This document shows, one piece after another, positions 21,654 through 36,145 of a DNA stretch of 64,000 nucleotides; the stretch's first letter is position 1; each line of letters starts with the position of its first letter. The stretch spans positions 671,501 through 735,500 of the forward strand of contig JAYKKM010000373.1 in assembly GCA_035772405.1 (NCBI GenBank), read 5' to 3'. Position numbers and translations under genes: made by a program. Origin of the DNA: Chrysogorgia sp. JL179-B06 (lineage: Eukaryota > Cnidaria > Anthozoa > Scleralcyonacea > Chrysogorgiidae). A model generated the notes under the pieces. The model worked only from the letters and a program-made list of their open reading frames with translations. It did no database searches and was not told the origin of the DNA.

Positions 21654-24600
21654 TTCAACGAGCAAATACAAGGCATTGACTATCAAATACAAGGCATTGA
21701 CGAGCAAATACAAGGCATTAGCGAGCAAATACAAGGCATTGACTAGCAAATACAAGGCATTGACTAGCAAATACAAGGCATTGATTGGCAAATACAAGGC
21801 ATTGGCTAGCAAATACAAGGCATTGACTAGCAAATACAAGGCATCAACGAGCAAATACAAGGCATTGACGAGCAAATACAAGGCATTGACTACCAATTAC
21901 AAGGCATTGACTAGCAAATACAAGGCATTGACGAGCAAATACAAGGCATTGACGAGCAAATACAAGGCATTGACTAGCAAATACAAGGCATTGATTGGCA
22001 AATACAAGGCATTGGCTAGCAAATACAAGGCATTGACTAGCAAATACAAGGCATCAACGAGCAAATACAAGGCATTAACGAGCAAATACAAGGCATTGAC
22101 GAGCAAATACAACGCATTGACGAGCAAATACAAGGCATCAACGAGCAAATACAAGGCATTGACTAGCAAATACAAGGCATTGACAAGCAAATACAAGGCA
22201 TTGACGAGCAAATACAAGGCATCGACGAGCAAATACAAGGCATCAACGAGCAAATACAAGGCATTGACTATCAAATACAAGGCATTGACGAGCAAATACA
22301 AGGCATCGAGGAGCAAATACAAGGCATTGACGAGCAAATACAAGGCATCGACGAGCAAATACAAGGCATTGACGAGCAAATACAAGGCATTGACTAGCAA
22401 ATACAAGGCATTGACGAGCAAATACAATGCATTGACGAAAAAATACAAGGCATTTACGAGCAAATACAAGGCATCGACGAGCAAATACAAGGCATTGACT
22501 AGCAAATACAAGGCATTGACGAGCAAATACAATGCATTGACGAGCAAATACAAGCCATTGACGAGCAAATACAATGCATTGACGAGCAAATACAAGGCAT
22601 TGACGAGCAAATACAAGGCATTAGCGAGCAAATACAAGGCATTGAATAGCAAATACAAGGCATTGAGGAGCAAATACAAGCACTGACAAGCAAATACAAG
22701 GCATCGACGAGCAAATACAACGCATTGACGAACAAATACAAGGCATTGACGAACAATACAAGGCATTTATGAGCAAATACAAGGCATTGACTAGCAAATA
22801 CAAGGCATTGACGAGCAAATACAAGGCATTGACGAGCAAATACAAGGCATTGACGAGCAAATACAAGGCATCAACGAGCAAATACAAAGCATCAACGAGC
22901 AAATACAAGGCATCGACGAGCAAATACAAGGCATTGACGAGCAAATACAAGGCATTGACGAGCAAATACAAGGCATTGACGAGCAAATACAAGGCATTGA
23001 CGAGCAAATACAAGGCATCAACGAGCAAATACAAGGCATCGACTAGCAAATACAAGGCACTGACGAGCAAATACAAGGCATTGACTAGCAAATACAAGGC
23101 ATCAACGAGCAAATACAAGGCATTGGGTAGCCAATACAAGGCATTGACGAGTAAATACAATGCATTGACGAGCAAATACAAGGCATCGACGAGCAAATAC
23201 AAGGCATCGACGAACTAATACATGGCATCGACTAGCAAATACAAGGCATTGACTAGCAAATACAACGCATTGACGAGCAAATACAAGGCATCAACGAGTA
23301 AATACAAGGCATTGACTAGCAAATGAAAGCATTGACAAGCAAATACAAGGCATTGACGAGCAAATACAAGGCATCGACGAGTAAATACAAGGCCTCAACG
23401 AGCAAATACAAGGCATTGACTATCAAATAAAGGCATTGACGAGCAAATACAAGGCATCAGCGAGCAAATACAAGGCAGGCATTGACTAGCAAATACAAGG
23501 CATTGACTAGCAAATACAAGGCATCAACGAGCAAATACAAGGCATTGACGAGCAAATACAAGGCATTGACTACCAATTACAAGGCATTGACTAGCAAATA
23601 CAAGGCATCAACGAGCAAATACAAGGCATCGACGAGCAAATACAAGGCATTGACGAGCAAATACAAGGCATCGACTAGCAAATACAAGGCACTGACGAGC
23701 AAATACATGTACAAGGCATTGACTAGCAAATACAAGGCATCAACGAGTAAATACAAGGCATTGACTAGCAAATACAAGGCATTAACTAGCAAATACAAGG
23801 CATTGACAAGCAAATACAAGGCATTGACGAGCAAATACAAGGCATCGACGAGTAAATACAAGGCCTCAACGAGCAAATACAAGGCATTGACTATCAAATA
23901 AAGGCATTGACGAGCAAATACAAGGCATTAGCGAGCAAATACAAGGCATTGACTAGCAAATACAAGGCATTGACTAGCAAATACAAGGCATCAACGAGCA
24001 AATACAAGGCATTGACGAGCAAATACAAGGAATTGACTAGCAAATACAAGGCATTGACTACCAATTACAAGGCATTGACTAGCAAATACAAGGCACTGTC
24101 TCGCAAATACAAGGCATTGACGAGCAAATACAAGGCATTGACGAGCAAATACAACGCATTGACGAGCAAATACAAGGCATTGACCAGCATATACAAGGCA
24201 TTGAGGAGCAAATGCAAGGCATCGACGAGCAAATACAAGGCATTGACTAGCAAATAAAAGGCATTGACGAGCAAATACAAGGCATTGACGAGCAAATACA
24301 AGGCATCGACGAGCAAATACAAGGCATCAACGAGCAAATACAAGGCATTCACTATCAAATACAAGGCATTGACGAGCAAATACAAGGCATTGACTATCAA
24401 ATACAAGGCATTGACGAGCAAATACAAGGCATTAGCGAGCAAATACAAGGCATTGACTAGCAAATACAAGGCATTGACTAGCAAATACAAGGCATCAACG
24501 AGCAAATACAAGGCATTGACGAGCAAATACAAGGCATTGACTAGCAAATACAAGGCATTGACTACCAATTACAAGGCATTGACTAGCAAATACAAGGCAT

Positions 24601-25625
24601 TGACTAGCAAATACAAGGCATTGACGAGCAAATACAATGCACTGACAAGCAAATACAATGCATTGACGAGCAAATACAATGCATTGACGAGCAAATACAA
24701 GGCATTAGCGAGCAAATACAAGGCATTGAATAGCAAATACAAGGCATTGAGGAGCAAATACAAGCACTGACAGCAAATACAAGGCATCGACGAGCAAATA
24801 CAACGCATTGGCGAACAAATACAAGGCATTGACGAACAATACAAGGCATTTACGAGCAAATACAAGGCATTGACTAGCAAATACAAGGCATTGACGAGCA
24901 AATACAAGGCATTGACGAGCAAATACAAGGCATTGACGAGAAAATACAAGGCATCAACGAGCAAATACAAGGCATCGACGAGCAAATACAAGGCATTGAC
25001 GAGCAAATACAAGGCATCGACTAGCAAATACAAGGCACTGACGAGCAAATACAAGGCATTGACTAGCAAATACAAGGCATCAACGAGCAAATACAAGGCA
25101 TTGGGTAGCAAATACAAGGCATTGACGAGTAAATACAAGGCATTGACGAGCAAATACAAGGCATCAACTAGCAAATACAAGGCATCAACGAGCAAATACA
25201 AGGCATTGGGTAGCCAATACAAGGCATTGACGAGTAAATACAAGGCATTGACGAGCAAATACAAGGCATCGACGAGCAAATACAAGGCATCGACGAACTA
25301 ATACAAGGCACTGACGAGCAAATACAAGGCATTGACTAGCAAATACAAGGCATCAACGAGCAAATACAAGGCATTGGGTAGCCAATACAAGGCATTGACG
25401 AGTAAATACAAGGCATTGACGATCAAATACAAGGCATCAACTAGCAAATACAAGGCATCAACGAGCAAATACAAGGCATTGGGTAGCCAATACAAGGCAT
25501 TGACGAGTAAATACAATGCATTGACGAGCAAATATAAGGCATCGACGAGCAAATACAAGGCATCGACGAACTAATACAAGGCATCGACTAGCAAATACAA
25601 GGCATTGACTAGCAAATACAAGGCA

Positions 25626-25974
25626 TCAACGAGCAAATACAAGACATTGACTAGCAAATACAAGGCATTTACGAGCGAATACAACGCATTGACGAGCAAA
25701 TACAAGGCATCAACGAGTAAATACAAGGCATTGACTAGCAAATACAAGGCATTGACAAGCAAATACAAGGCATTAACGAGAAAATACAAGGCATCGACGA
25801 CTAAATACAGGGCTGAGGCCTTGTATTTAGTCGTCGATGCCTTGTATTTTCTCGTCAATGCCTTGTATTTGCTTGTCAATGCCTTGTTGATGCCTTGTAT
25901 TTGCTCGTCAATGCGTTGTATTTGCTCGTCAATGCGTTGTATTTGCTAGTCAATGTCTTGTATTTGCTCGTTGA
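25626..25974. repeat. palindrome with inverted block 5
   Basis: Forward arm 25626-25813, centre TGAG (25814-25817), inverted arm 25818-25974. The inverted arm lacks about 30 bp after GCCTTG (near 25887) compared with the forward arm. The right junction is CTCGTTGA-T-TCAACGAG. Confidence 0.93.
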
Positions 25975-28845
25975 TTCAACGAGCAAATACAAGGCATTGA
26001 CTATCAAATAAAGGCATTGACGAGCAAATACAAGGCATTAGCGAGCAAATACAAGGCATTGACTAGCAAATACAAGGCATTGACTAGCAAATACAAGGCA
26101 TCAACGAGCAAATACAAGGCATTGACGAGCAAATACAAGGCATTGACTACCAATTACAAGGCATTGACTAGCAAATACAAGGCATTGACGAGCAAATACA
26201 AGGCATTGACGAGCAAATACAAGGCATTGACTAGCAAATACAAGGCATTGACTGGCAAATACAAGGCATTGGCTAGCAAATACAAGGCATTGACTAGCAA
26301 ATACAAGGCATCAACGAGCAAATACAAGGCATTGACGAGCAAATACAATGCATTGACTACCAATTACAAGGCATTGACTAGCAAATACAAGGCATTGACG
26401 AGCAAATACAAGGCATTGACGAGCAAATACAAGGCATTGACTAGCAAATACAAGGCATTGATTGGCAAATACAAGGCATTGACTAGCAAATACAAGGCAT
26501 CAACGAGCAAATACAAGGCATTAACGAGCAAATACAAGGCATTGACGAGCAAATACAACGCATTGACGAGCAAATACAAGGCATCAACGAGTAAATACAA
26601 GGCATTGACTAGCAAATACAAGGCATTGACAAGCAAATACAAGGCATCGACGAGTAAATACAAGGCCTCAACGAGCAAATACAAGGCATTGACTATCAAA
26701 TAAAGGCATTGACGAGCAAATACAAGGCATTAGCGAGCAAATACAAGGCATTGACTAGCAAATACAAGGCATTGACTAGCAAATACAAGGCATCAACGAG
26801 CAAATACAAGGCATTGACGAGCAAATACAAGGAATTGACTAGCAAATACAAGGCATTGACTACCAATTACAAGGCATTGACTAGCAAATACAAGGCACTG
26901 TCTCGCAAATACAAGGCATTGACGAGCAAATACAAGGCATTGACGAGCAAATACAACGCATGGACGAGCAAATACAAGGCATTGACCAGCAAATACAAGG
27001 CATTGAGGAGCAAATACAAGGCATCGACGAGCAAATACAAGGCATTGACTAGCAAATAAAAGGCATTGACGAGCAAATAAAAGGCATTGACGAGCAAATA
27101 CAAGGCATCGACGAGCAAATACAAGGCATCAACGAGCAAATACAAGGAATTCACTCTCAAATACAAGGCATTGACGAGCAAATACAAGGCATTGACTATC
27201 AAATACAAGGCATTGACGAGCAAATACAAGGCATTAGCGAGCAAATACAAGGCATTGACTAGCAAATACAAGGCATTGACTAGCAAATACAAGGCATCAA
27301 CGAGCAAATACAAGGCATTGACGAGCAAATACAAGGCATTGACTAGCAAATACAAGGCATTGACTACCAATTACAAGGCATTGACTAGCAAATACAAGGC
27401 ACTGGCTAGCAAATACAAGGCATTGACGAGCAAATACAATGCACTGACGAGCAAATACAAGCCATTGACGAGCAAATACAATGCATTGACGAGCAAATAC
27501 AAGGCATTGACGAGCAAATACAAGGCATTAGCGAGCAAATACAAGGCATTGAATAGCAAATACAAGGCATTGAGGAGCAAATACAAGCACTGACAAGCAA
27601 ATACAAGCCATCGACGAGCAAATACAACGCATTGACGAACAAATACAAGGCATTGACGAACAATACAAGGCATTTACGAGCAAATACAAGGCATTGACTA
27701 GCAAATACAAGGCATTGACGAGCAAATACAAGGCATTGACGAGCAAATACAAGGCATTGACGAGAAAATACAAGGCATCAACGAGCAAATACAAGGCATC
27801 GACGAGCAAATACAAGGCATTGACGAGCAAATACAAGGCATCGACTAGCAAATACAAGGCACTGACGAGCAAATACAAGGCATTGACTAGCAAATACAAG
27901 GTATCAACGAGCAAATACAAGCATTGGGTAGCTAATACAAGGCATTGACGAGTAAATACAATGCATTGACGAGCAAATACAAGGCATCGACGAGCAAATA
28001 CAAGGCATCGACGAACTAATACAAGGCATCGACTAGCAAATACAAGGCATTGACTAGCAAATAAAAGGCATCAACGAGCAAATACAAGACATTCACTAGC
28101 AAATACAAGGCATTGACGAGCAAATACAACGCATTGACGAGCAAATACAAGGCATCGACGAGCAAATACAACGCATTGACGAACAAATACAAGGCATTGA
28201 CGAACAATACAAGGCATTTACGAGCAAATACAAGGCATTGACTAGCAAATACAAGGCATTGACGAGCAAATACAAGGCATTGACGAGCAAATACAAGGCA
28301 TTGACGAGAAAATACAAGGCATCAACGAGCAAATACAAGGCATCGACGAGCAAATACAAGGCATTGACGAGCAAATACAAGGCATCGACTAGCAAATACA
28401 AGGCATTGACGAGCAAATACAAGGCATTGACTAGCAAATACAAGGCATCAACGAGCAAATACAAGGCATTGGGTAGCAAATACAAGGCATTGACGAGTAA
28501 ATACAATGCATTGACGAGCAAATACAAGGCATCGACGAGCAAATACAAGGCATCGACGAACTAATACAAGGCATCGACTAGCAAATACAAGGCATTGACG
28601 AGCAAATACAAGGCATCGACTAGCAAATACAAGGCATTGACGAGCAAATACAAGGCATTGACTAGCAAATACAAGGCATCAACGAGCAAATACAAGCATT
28701 GGGTAGCTAATACAAGGCATTGACGAGTAAATACAATGCATTGACGAGCAAATACAAGGCATCGACGAGCAAATACAAGGCATCGACGAACTAATACAAG
28801 GCATCGACTAGCAAATACAAGGCATTTACTAGCAAATAAAAGGCA

Positions 28846-29152
28846 TCAACGAGCAAATACAAGACATTGACTAGCAAATACAAGGCATTGACGAGCAAAT
28901 ACAACGCATTGACGAGCAAATACAAGGCATCAACGAGTAAATACAAGGCATTGACTAGCAAATACAAGGCATTGACAAGCAAATACAAGGCATTGACGAG
29001 AAAATACAAGGCATCGACGACTAAATACAGGGCTGAGGCCTTGTATTTAGTCGTCGATGCATTGTATTTTCTCGTCAATGCCTTGTATTTGCTTGTCAAT
29101 GCCTTGTTGATGCCTTGTATTTGCTCGTCAATGCGTTGTATTTGCTCGTTGA
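28846..29152. repeat. palindrome with inverted block 6
   Basis: Forward arm 28846-29033, centre TGAG (29034-29037), inverted arm 29038-29152, which has lost about 73 bp relative to the forward arm. The right junction is conserved. Confidence 0.93.
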
Positions 29153-29677
29153 TTCAACGAGCAAATACAAGGCATTGACTATCAAATAAAGGCATTGACG
29201 AGCAAATACAAGGCATTAGCGAGCAAATACAAGGCATTGACTAGCAAATACAAGGCATTGACTAGCAAATACAAGGCATCAACGAGCAAATACAAGGCAT
29301 TGACGAGCAAATACAAGGCATTGACTACCAATTACAAGGCATTGACTAGCAAATACAAGGCATTGACAAGCAAATACAAGGCATTGACGAGCAAATACCA
29401 GGCATTGGCTAGCAAATACAAGGCATTGATTGGCAAATACAAGGCATTGGCTAGCAAATACAAGGCATTGACTAGAAAATACAAGGCATCAACGAGCAAA
29501 TACAAGGCATTGACGAGCAAATACAATGCATTGACTACCAATTACAAGGCATTGACTAGCAAATACAAGGCATTGACGAACAAATACAAGGCATTGACGA
29601 GCAAATACAAGGCATTGACTAGCAAATACAAGGCATTGATTGGCAAATACAAGGCATTGACTAGCAAATACAAGGCA

Positions 29678-29945
29678 TCAACGAGCAAATACAAGGCATT
29701 GACTAGCAAATACAAGGCATTGACGAGCAAATACAACGCATTGACGAGCAAATACAAGGCATCAACGAGTAAATACAAGGCATTGACTAGCAAATACAAG
29801 GCATTGACAAGCAAATACAAGGCATTGACGAGAAAATACAAGGCATCGACGACTAAATACAGGCTGAGGCCTTGTATTTAGTCGTCGATGCATTGTATTT
29901 TCTCGTCAATGCCTTGTATTTGCTTGTCAATGCCTTGTTGATGCC
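29678..29945. repeat. palindrome with inverted block 7, right end lost
   Basis: Forward arm 29678-29864, centre TGAG (29865-29868), inverted arm from 29869 to about 29945. The arm stops at GATGCC and is followed by ACAATGTTCAACGAGC, so the usual right junction is broken. Confidence 0.9.
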
Positions 29946-30250
29946 ACAATGTTCAACGAGCAAATACAAGGCATTGACTATCAAATAAAGGCATTGACGA
30001 GCAAATACAAGGCATTAGCGAGCAAATACAAGGCATTGACTAGCAAATACAAGGCATTGACTAGCAAATACAAGGCATCAACGAGCAAATACAAGGCATT
30101 GACGAGCAAATACAAGGCATTGACTACCAATTACAAGGCATTGACTAGCAAATACAAGGCATTGACAAGCAAATACAAGGCATTGACGAGCAAATACAAG
30201 GCATTGGCTAGCAAATACAAGGCATTGATTGGCAAATACAAGGCATTGAC

Positions 30251-30560
30251 TAGAAATACAAACGAGCAAATACAAGGCAAAGCAAATACAAGGCATTGAC
30301 TAGGACAAGGCATTGACGAGCAAATACAAGGCATTGACGAGCAAATACAAGGCATTGACGAGCAAATACAAGGCATCAACGAGCAGGCATTGACGAGCAA
30401 ATACAAGGCATTGACGAGCAAATACAAGTGACTGAAATACAAGCATTGACGAGCAAATACAAGGCATCAACGAGCAAATACAAGGCATTGACTAGCAAAT
30501 ACAAGGCATTGACGAGCAAATACAAGGCATTGACGAGCAAATACAAGGCAAATACAAGGC
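30251..30560 (+). repeat. scrambled patch within the array
   Basis: An unusual cluster of broken monomers: TAGAAATACAAACGAGC (30251), GGCAAAGCAAATAC (30277), GACTAGGACAAGG (30299), CGAGCAGGCATTG (30380), CAAGTGACTGAAATACAAGC (30426) and GGCAAATACAAGG (30547). Elsewhere indels are sparse. It is either a rearrangement breakpoint or a local assembly or read error. Confidence 0.8.
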
Positions 30561-33500
30561 ATTGACTAGCAAATACAAGGCATTGACTAGCAAATACAAG
30601 GCATCAACGAGCAAATACAAGGCATTGACGAGCAAATACAAGGCATTGACTACCAAATACAAGGCATTGACTAGCAAATACAAGGCATTGACGAGCAAAT
30701 ACAAGGCATTGACGAGCAAATACAAGGCATCAACGAGCAAATACAAGGCATTAACGAGCAAATACAAGGCATTGACGAGCAAATACAACGCATTGACGAG
30801 CAAATACAAGGCATCAACGAGTAAATACAAGGCATTGACTAGCAAATACAAGGCATTGACAAGCAAATACAAGGCATTGACGAGCAAATACAAGGCATCG
30901 ACGAGTAAATACAAGGCCTCAACGAGCAAATACAAGGCATTGACTATCAAATAAAGGCATTGACGAGCAAATACAAGAGCGAGCAAATACAAGGCATTGA
31001 CTAGCAAATACAAGGCATTGACTAGCAAATACAAGGCATCAACGAGCAAATACAAGGCATTGACGAGCAAATACAAGGAATTGACTAGCAAATACAAGGC
31101 ATTGACTACCAATTACAAGGCATTGACTAGCAAATACAAGGCACTGTCTCGCAAATACAAGGCATTGACGGGCAAATACAAGACATTGACGAGCAAATAC
31201 AACGCATCGACGAGCAAATACAAGGCATTGACCAGCATATACAAGGCATTGAGGAGCAAATGCAAGGCATCGACGAGCAAATACAAGGCACTGACTAGCA
31301 AATAAAAGGCATTGACGAGCAAATAAAAGGCATTGACGAGCAAATACAAGGCATCGACGAGCAATTACAAGGCATCAACGAGCAAATACAAGGAATTCAC
31401 TATCAAATACAAGGCATTGACGAGCAAATACAAAGCATTGACTATCAAATACGAGGCATTGACGAGCAAATACAAGGCATTAGCGAGCAAATACAAGGCA
31501 TTGACTAGCAAATACAAGGCATTGACTAGCAAATACAAGGCATCAACGAGCAAATACAAGGCATTGACGAGCAAATACAAGGCATTGACTAGCAAACACA
31601 AGGCATTGACGAGCAAATACAAGGCATTGGCTAGCAAATACAAGGCATTGATTGGCAAATACAAGGCATTGGCTAGCAAATACAAGGCATTGACTAGAAA
31701 ATACAAGGCATCAACGAGCAAATACAAGGCATTGACGAGCAAATACAATGCATTGACTACCAATTACAAGCCATTGACTAGCAAATACAAGGCATTGACG
31801 AGCAAATACAAGGCATTGACGAGCAAATACAAGGCATTGACTAGCAAATACAAGGCATTGATTGGCAAATACAAGGCATTGACTAGCAAATACAAGCCAT
31901 CAACGAGCAAATACAAGGCATTAACGAGCAAATACAAGGCATTGACGAGCAAATACAACGCATTGACGAGCAAATACAAGGCATCAACGAGTAAATACAA
32001 GGCATTGACTAGCAAATACAAGGCATTGACAAGCAAATACAAGGCATTGACGAGCAAATACAAGGCATCGACGAGTAAATACAAGGCCTCAACGAGCAAA
32101 TACAAGGCATTGACTATCAAATAAAGGCATTGACGAGCAAATACAAGCATTGACTAGCAAATACAAGCATTGACTAGCAAATACAAGGCATCAACGAGCA
32201 AATACAAGGCATTGACGAGCAAATACAAGGAATTGACTAGCAAATACAAGGCATTGACTACCAATTACAAGGCATTGACTAGCAAATACAAGGCACTGTC
32301 TCGCAAATACAAGGCATTGACGGGCAAATACAAGACATTGACGAGCAAATACAACGCATCGACGAGCAAATACAAGGCATTGACCAGCATATACAAGGCA
32401 TTGAGGAGCAAATGCAAGGCATCGACGAGCAAATACAAGGCACTGACTAGCAAATAAAAGGCATTGACGAGCAAATAAAAGGCATTGACGAGCAAATACA
32501 AGGCATCGACGAGCAATTACAAGGCATCAACGAGCAAATACAAGGAATTCACTATCAAATACAAGGCATTGACGAGCAAATACAAAGCATTGACTATCAA
32601 ATACGAGGCATTGACGAGCAAATACAAGGCATTAGCGAGCAAATACAAGGCATTGACTAGCAAATACAAGGCATTGACTAGCAAATACAAGGCATCAACG
32701 AGCAAATACAAGGCATTGACGAGCAAATACAAGGCATTGACTAGCAAATACAAGGCATTGACTACCAATTACAAGGCATTGACTAGCAAATACAAGGCAT
32801 TGACGAGCAAATACAAGGCATCAACGAGCAAATACAAGGCATTAACGAGCAAATACAAGGCATTAACGAGCAAATACAAGGCATTGACGAGCAAATACAA
32901 GGCATTGACTAGCAAAGACAAGGCATTGACTACCAATTACAAGGCATTGACTAGCAAATACAAGGCACTGTCTCGCAAATACAAGGCATTGACGGGCAAA
33001 TACAAGACATTGACGAGCAAATACAACGCATCGACGAGCAAATACAAGGCATTGACCAGCATATACAAGGCATTGAGGAGCAAATGCAAGGCATCGACGA
33101 GCAAATACAAGGCACTGACTAGCAAATAAAAGGCATTGACGAGCAAATAAAAGGCATTGACGAGCAAATACAAGGCATCGACGAGCAATTACAAGGCATC
33201 AACGAGCAAATACAAGGAATTCACTATCAAATACAAGGCATTGACGAGCAAATACAAAGCATTGACTATCAAATACGAGGCATTGACGAGCAAATACAAG
33301 GCATTAGCGAGCAAATACAAGGCATTGACTAGCAAATACAAGGCATTGACTAGCAAATACAAGGCATCAACGAGCAAATACAAGGCATTGACGAGCAAAT
33401 ACAAGGCATTGACTAGCAAATACAAGGCATTGACGAGCAAATACAAGGCATTGGCTAGCAAATACAAGGCATTGATTGGCAAATACAAGGCATTGGCTAG

Positions 33501-34699
33501 CAAATACAAGGCATTGACTAGAAAATACAAGGCATCAACGAGCAAATACAAGGCATTGACGAGCAAATACAATGCATTGACTACCAATTACAAGGCATTG
33601 ACTAGCAAATACAAGGCATTGACGAGCAAATACAAGGCATTGACGAGCAAATACAAGGCATTGACTAGCAAATACAAGGCATTGATTGGCAAATACAAGG
33701 CATTGACTAGCAAATACAAGCCATCAACGAGCAAATACAAGGCATTAACGAGCAAATACAAGGCATTGACGAGCAAATACAACGCATTGACGAGCAAATA
33801 CAAGGCATCAACGAGTAAATACAAGGCATTGACTAGCAAATACAAGGCATTGACAAGCAAATACAAGGCATTGACGAGCAAATACAAGGCATCGACGAGT
33901 AAATACAAGGCCTCAACGAGCAAATACAAGGCATTGACTATCAAATAAAGGCATTGACGAGCAAATACAAGGCATTAGCGAGCAAATACAAGGCATTGAC
34001 TAGCAAATACAAGCATTGACTAGCAAATACAAGGCATCAACGAGCAAATACAAGGCATTGACGAGCAAATACAAGGAATTGACTAGCAAATACAAGGCAT
34101 TGACTACCAATTACAAGGCATTGACTAGCAAATACAAGGCACTGTCTCGCAAATACAAGGCATTGACGGGCAAATACAAGACATTGACGAGCAAATACAA
34201 CGCATCGACGAGCAAATACAAGGCATTGACCAGCATATACAAGGCATTGAGGAGCAAATGCAAGGCATCGACGAGCAAATACAAGGCACTGACTAGCAAA
34301 TAAAAGGCATTGACGAGCAAATAAAAGGCATTGACGAGCAAATACAAGGCATCGACGAGCAATTACAAGGCATCAACGAGCAAATACAAGGAATTCACTA
34401 TCAAATACAAGGCATTGACGAGCAAATACAAAGCATTGACTATCAAATACGAGGCATTGACGAGCAAATACAAGGCATTAGCGAGCAAATACAAGGCATT
34501 GACTAGCAAATACAAGGCATTGACTAGCAAATACAAGGCATCAACGAGCAAATACAAGGCATTGACGAGCAAATACAAGGCATTGACTAGCAAATACAAG
34601 GCATTGACTACCAATTACAAGGCATTGACTAGCAAATACAAGGCATTGACGAGCAAATACAAGGCATCAACGAGCAAATACAAGGCATTAACGAGCAAA

Positions 34700-35800
34700 T
34701 ACAAGGCATTAACGAGCAAATGCAAGGCATTGACTAGCAAATACAAGGCATTGACCAGCAAATACAAGTCATCGACGAGCAAATACAATGCATCGACGAG
34801 CAAATACAAGGCATCGACGAGCAAATACAAGGCATTAACGAGCAAATACAAGGCATTAACGAGCAAATACAAGGAATTGACGAGCAAATACAAGGCATTG
34901 ACGAGCAAATACAAGGCATCAACTAGAAAATACAAGGCATTGACGAGCAAATACAAGGCATCAACTAGCAAATACAAGGCATAAACTAGCAAATACAAGG
35001 CATTGAATAGCAAATGCAAGGCATCAACTAGCAAATACAAGGCATCAACGAGCAAATACAAGGCATTGACTAGCAAATACAAGGCATTGACTAGCAAATA
35101 CAAGGCATTGACGAGCAAATACAAGGCACTGTCTCGCAAATACAAGGCATTGACGAGCAAATACAAGGCATTAGCGAGCAAATACAAGGCATTGACTAGC
35201 AAATACAAGGCATTGACTAGCAAATACAAGGCATCAACGAGCAAATACAAGGCATTGACGAGCAAATACAAGGCATTGACTAGCAAATACAAGGCATTGA
35301 CTACCAATTACAAGGCATTGACTAGCAAATACAAGGCATTGACGAGCAAATACAAGGCAGCAACGAGCAAATACAAGCCATTAACGAGCAAATACAAGGC
35401 ATTAACGAGCAAATGCAAGGCATTGACTAGCAAATACAAGGCATTGACCAGCAAATACAAGTCATCGACGAGCAAATACAATGCATCGACGAGCAAATAC
35501 AAGGCATCGACGAGCAAATACAAGTCATTAACGAGCAAATACAAGGCATTAACGAGCAAATACAAGGAATTGACGAGCAAATACAAGGCATTGACGAGCA
35601 AATACAAGGCATCAACTAGAAAATACAAGGCATTGACGAGCAAATACAAGGCATCAACTAGCAAATACAAGGCATAAACTAGCAAATACAAGGCATTGAA
35701 TAGCAAATGCAAGGCATCAACTAGCAAATACAAGGCATCAACGAGCAAATACAAGGCATTGACTAGCAAATACAAGGCATTGACTAGCAAATGCAAGGCA
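34700..35800 (+). repeat. diverged sub-array with AGTCATCGACG and ATAAACTAGC units
   Basis: A distinct monomer order (CATTGACCAGC, AAGTCATCGACG, AATGCATCGACG, AAGGAATTGACG, CATCAACTAGAAAATAC, CATAAACTAGC, TTGAATAGCAAATGC) occurs twice in tandem, at about 34.70-35.03 and 35.40-35.73 kb (offset 693 bp, 33 monomers). It occurs twice more at about 39.26-39.58 and 39.95-40.28 kb through the 4553-bp duplication. Confidence 0.82.
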
Positions 35801-36145
35801 TTGACGAGCAAATACAACGCATTGACGAGCAAATACAAGGCATCAAAGAGTAAATACAAGGCATTGACTAGCAAATACAAGGCATTGACAAGCAAATACA
35901 AGGCATTGACGAGCAAATACAAGGCATCGACGAGTAAATACAAGGCCTCAACGAGCAAATACAAGGCATTGACTATCAAATAAAGGCATTGACGAGCAAA
36001 TACAAGGCATTAGCGAGCAAATACAAGGCATTGACTAGCAAATACAAGCATTGACTAGCAAATACAAGGCATCAACGAGCAAATACAAGGCATTGACGAG
36101 CAAATACAAGGCATTGACTAGCAAATACAAGGCATTGACTACCAA

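Larger units (their letters stand above)
23300..31000 (+). repeat. array segment with 2802- and 3178-bp offsets
   Basis: Blocks at about 23.91-24.57 kb recur at 26.71-27.37 kb (offset 2802), and 26.02-26.36 kb recurs at 29.20-29.54 kb (offset 3178). The GACGAACAATACAAGG marker unit lies near 22766, 24849 and 27673. Copies carry more indels than in other parts, including the scrambled patch at 30251-30560. Confidence 0.75.
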
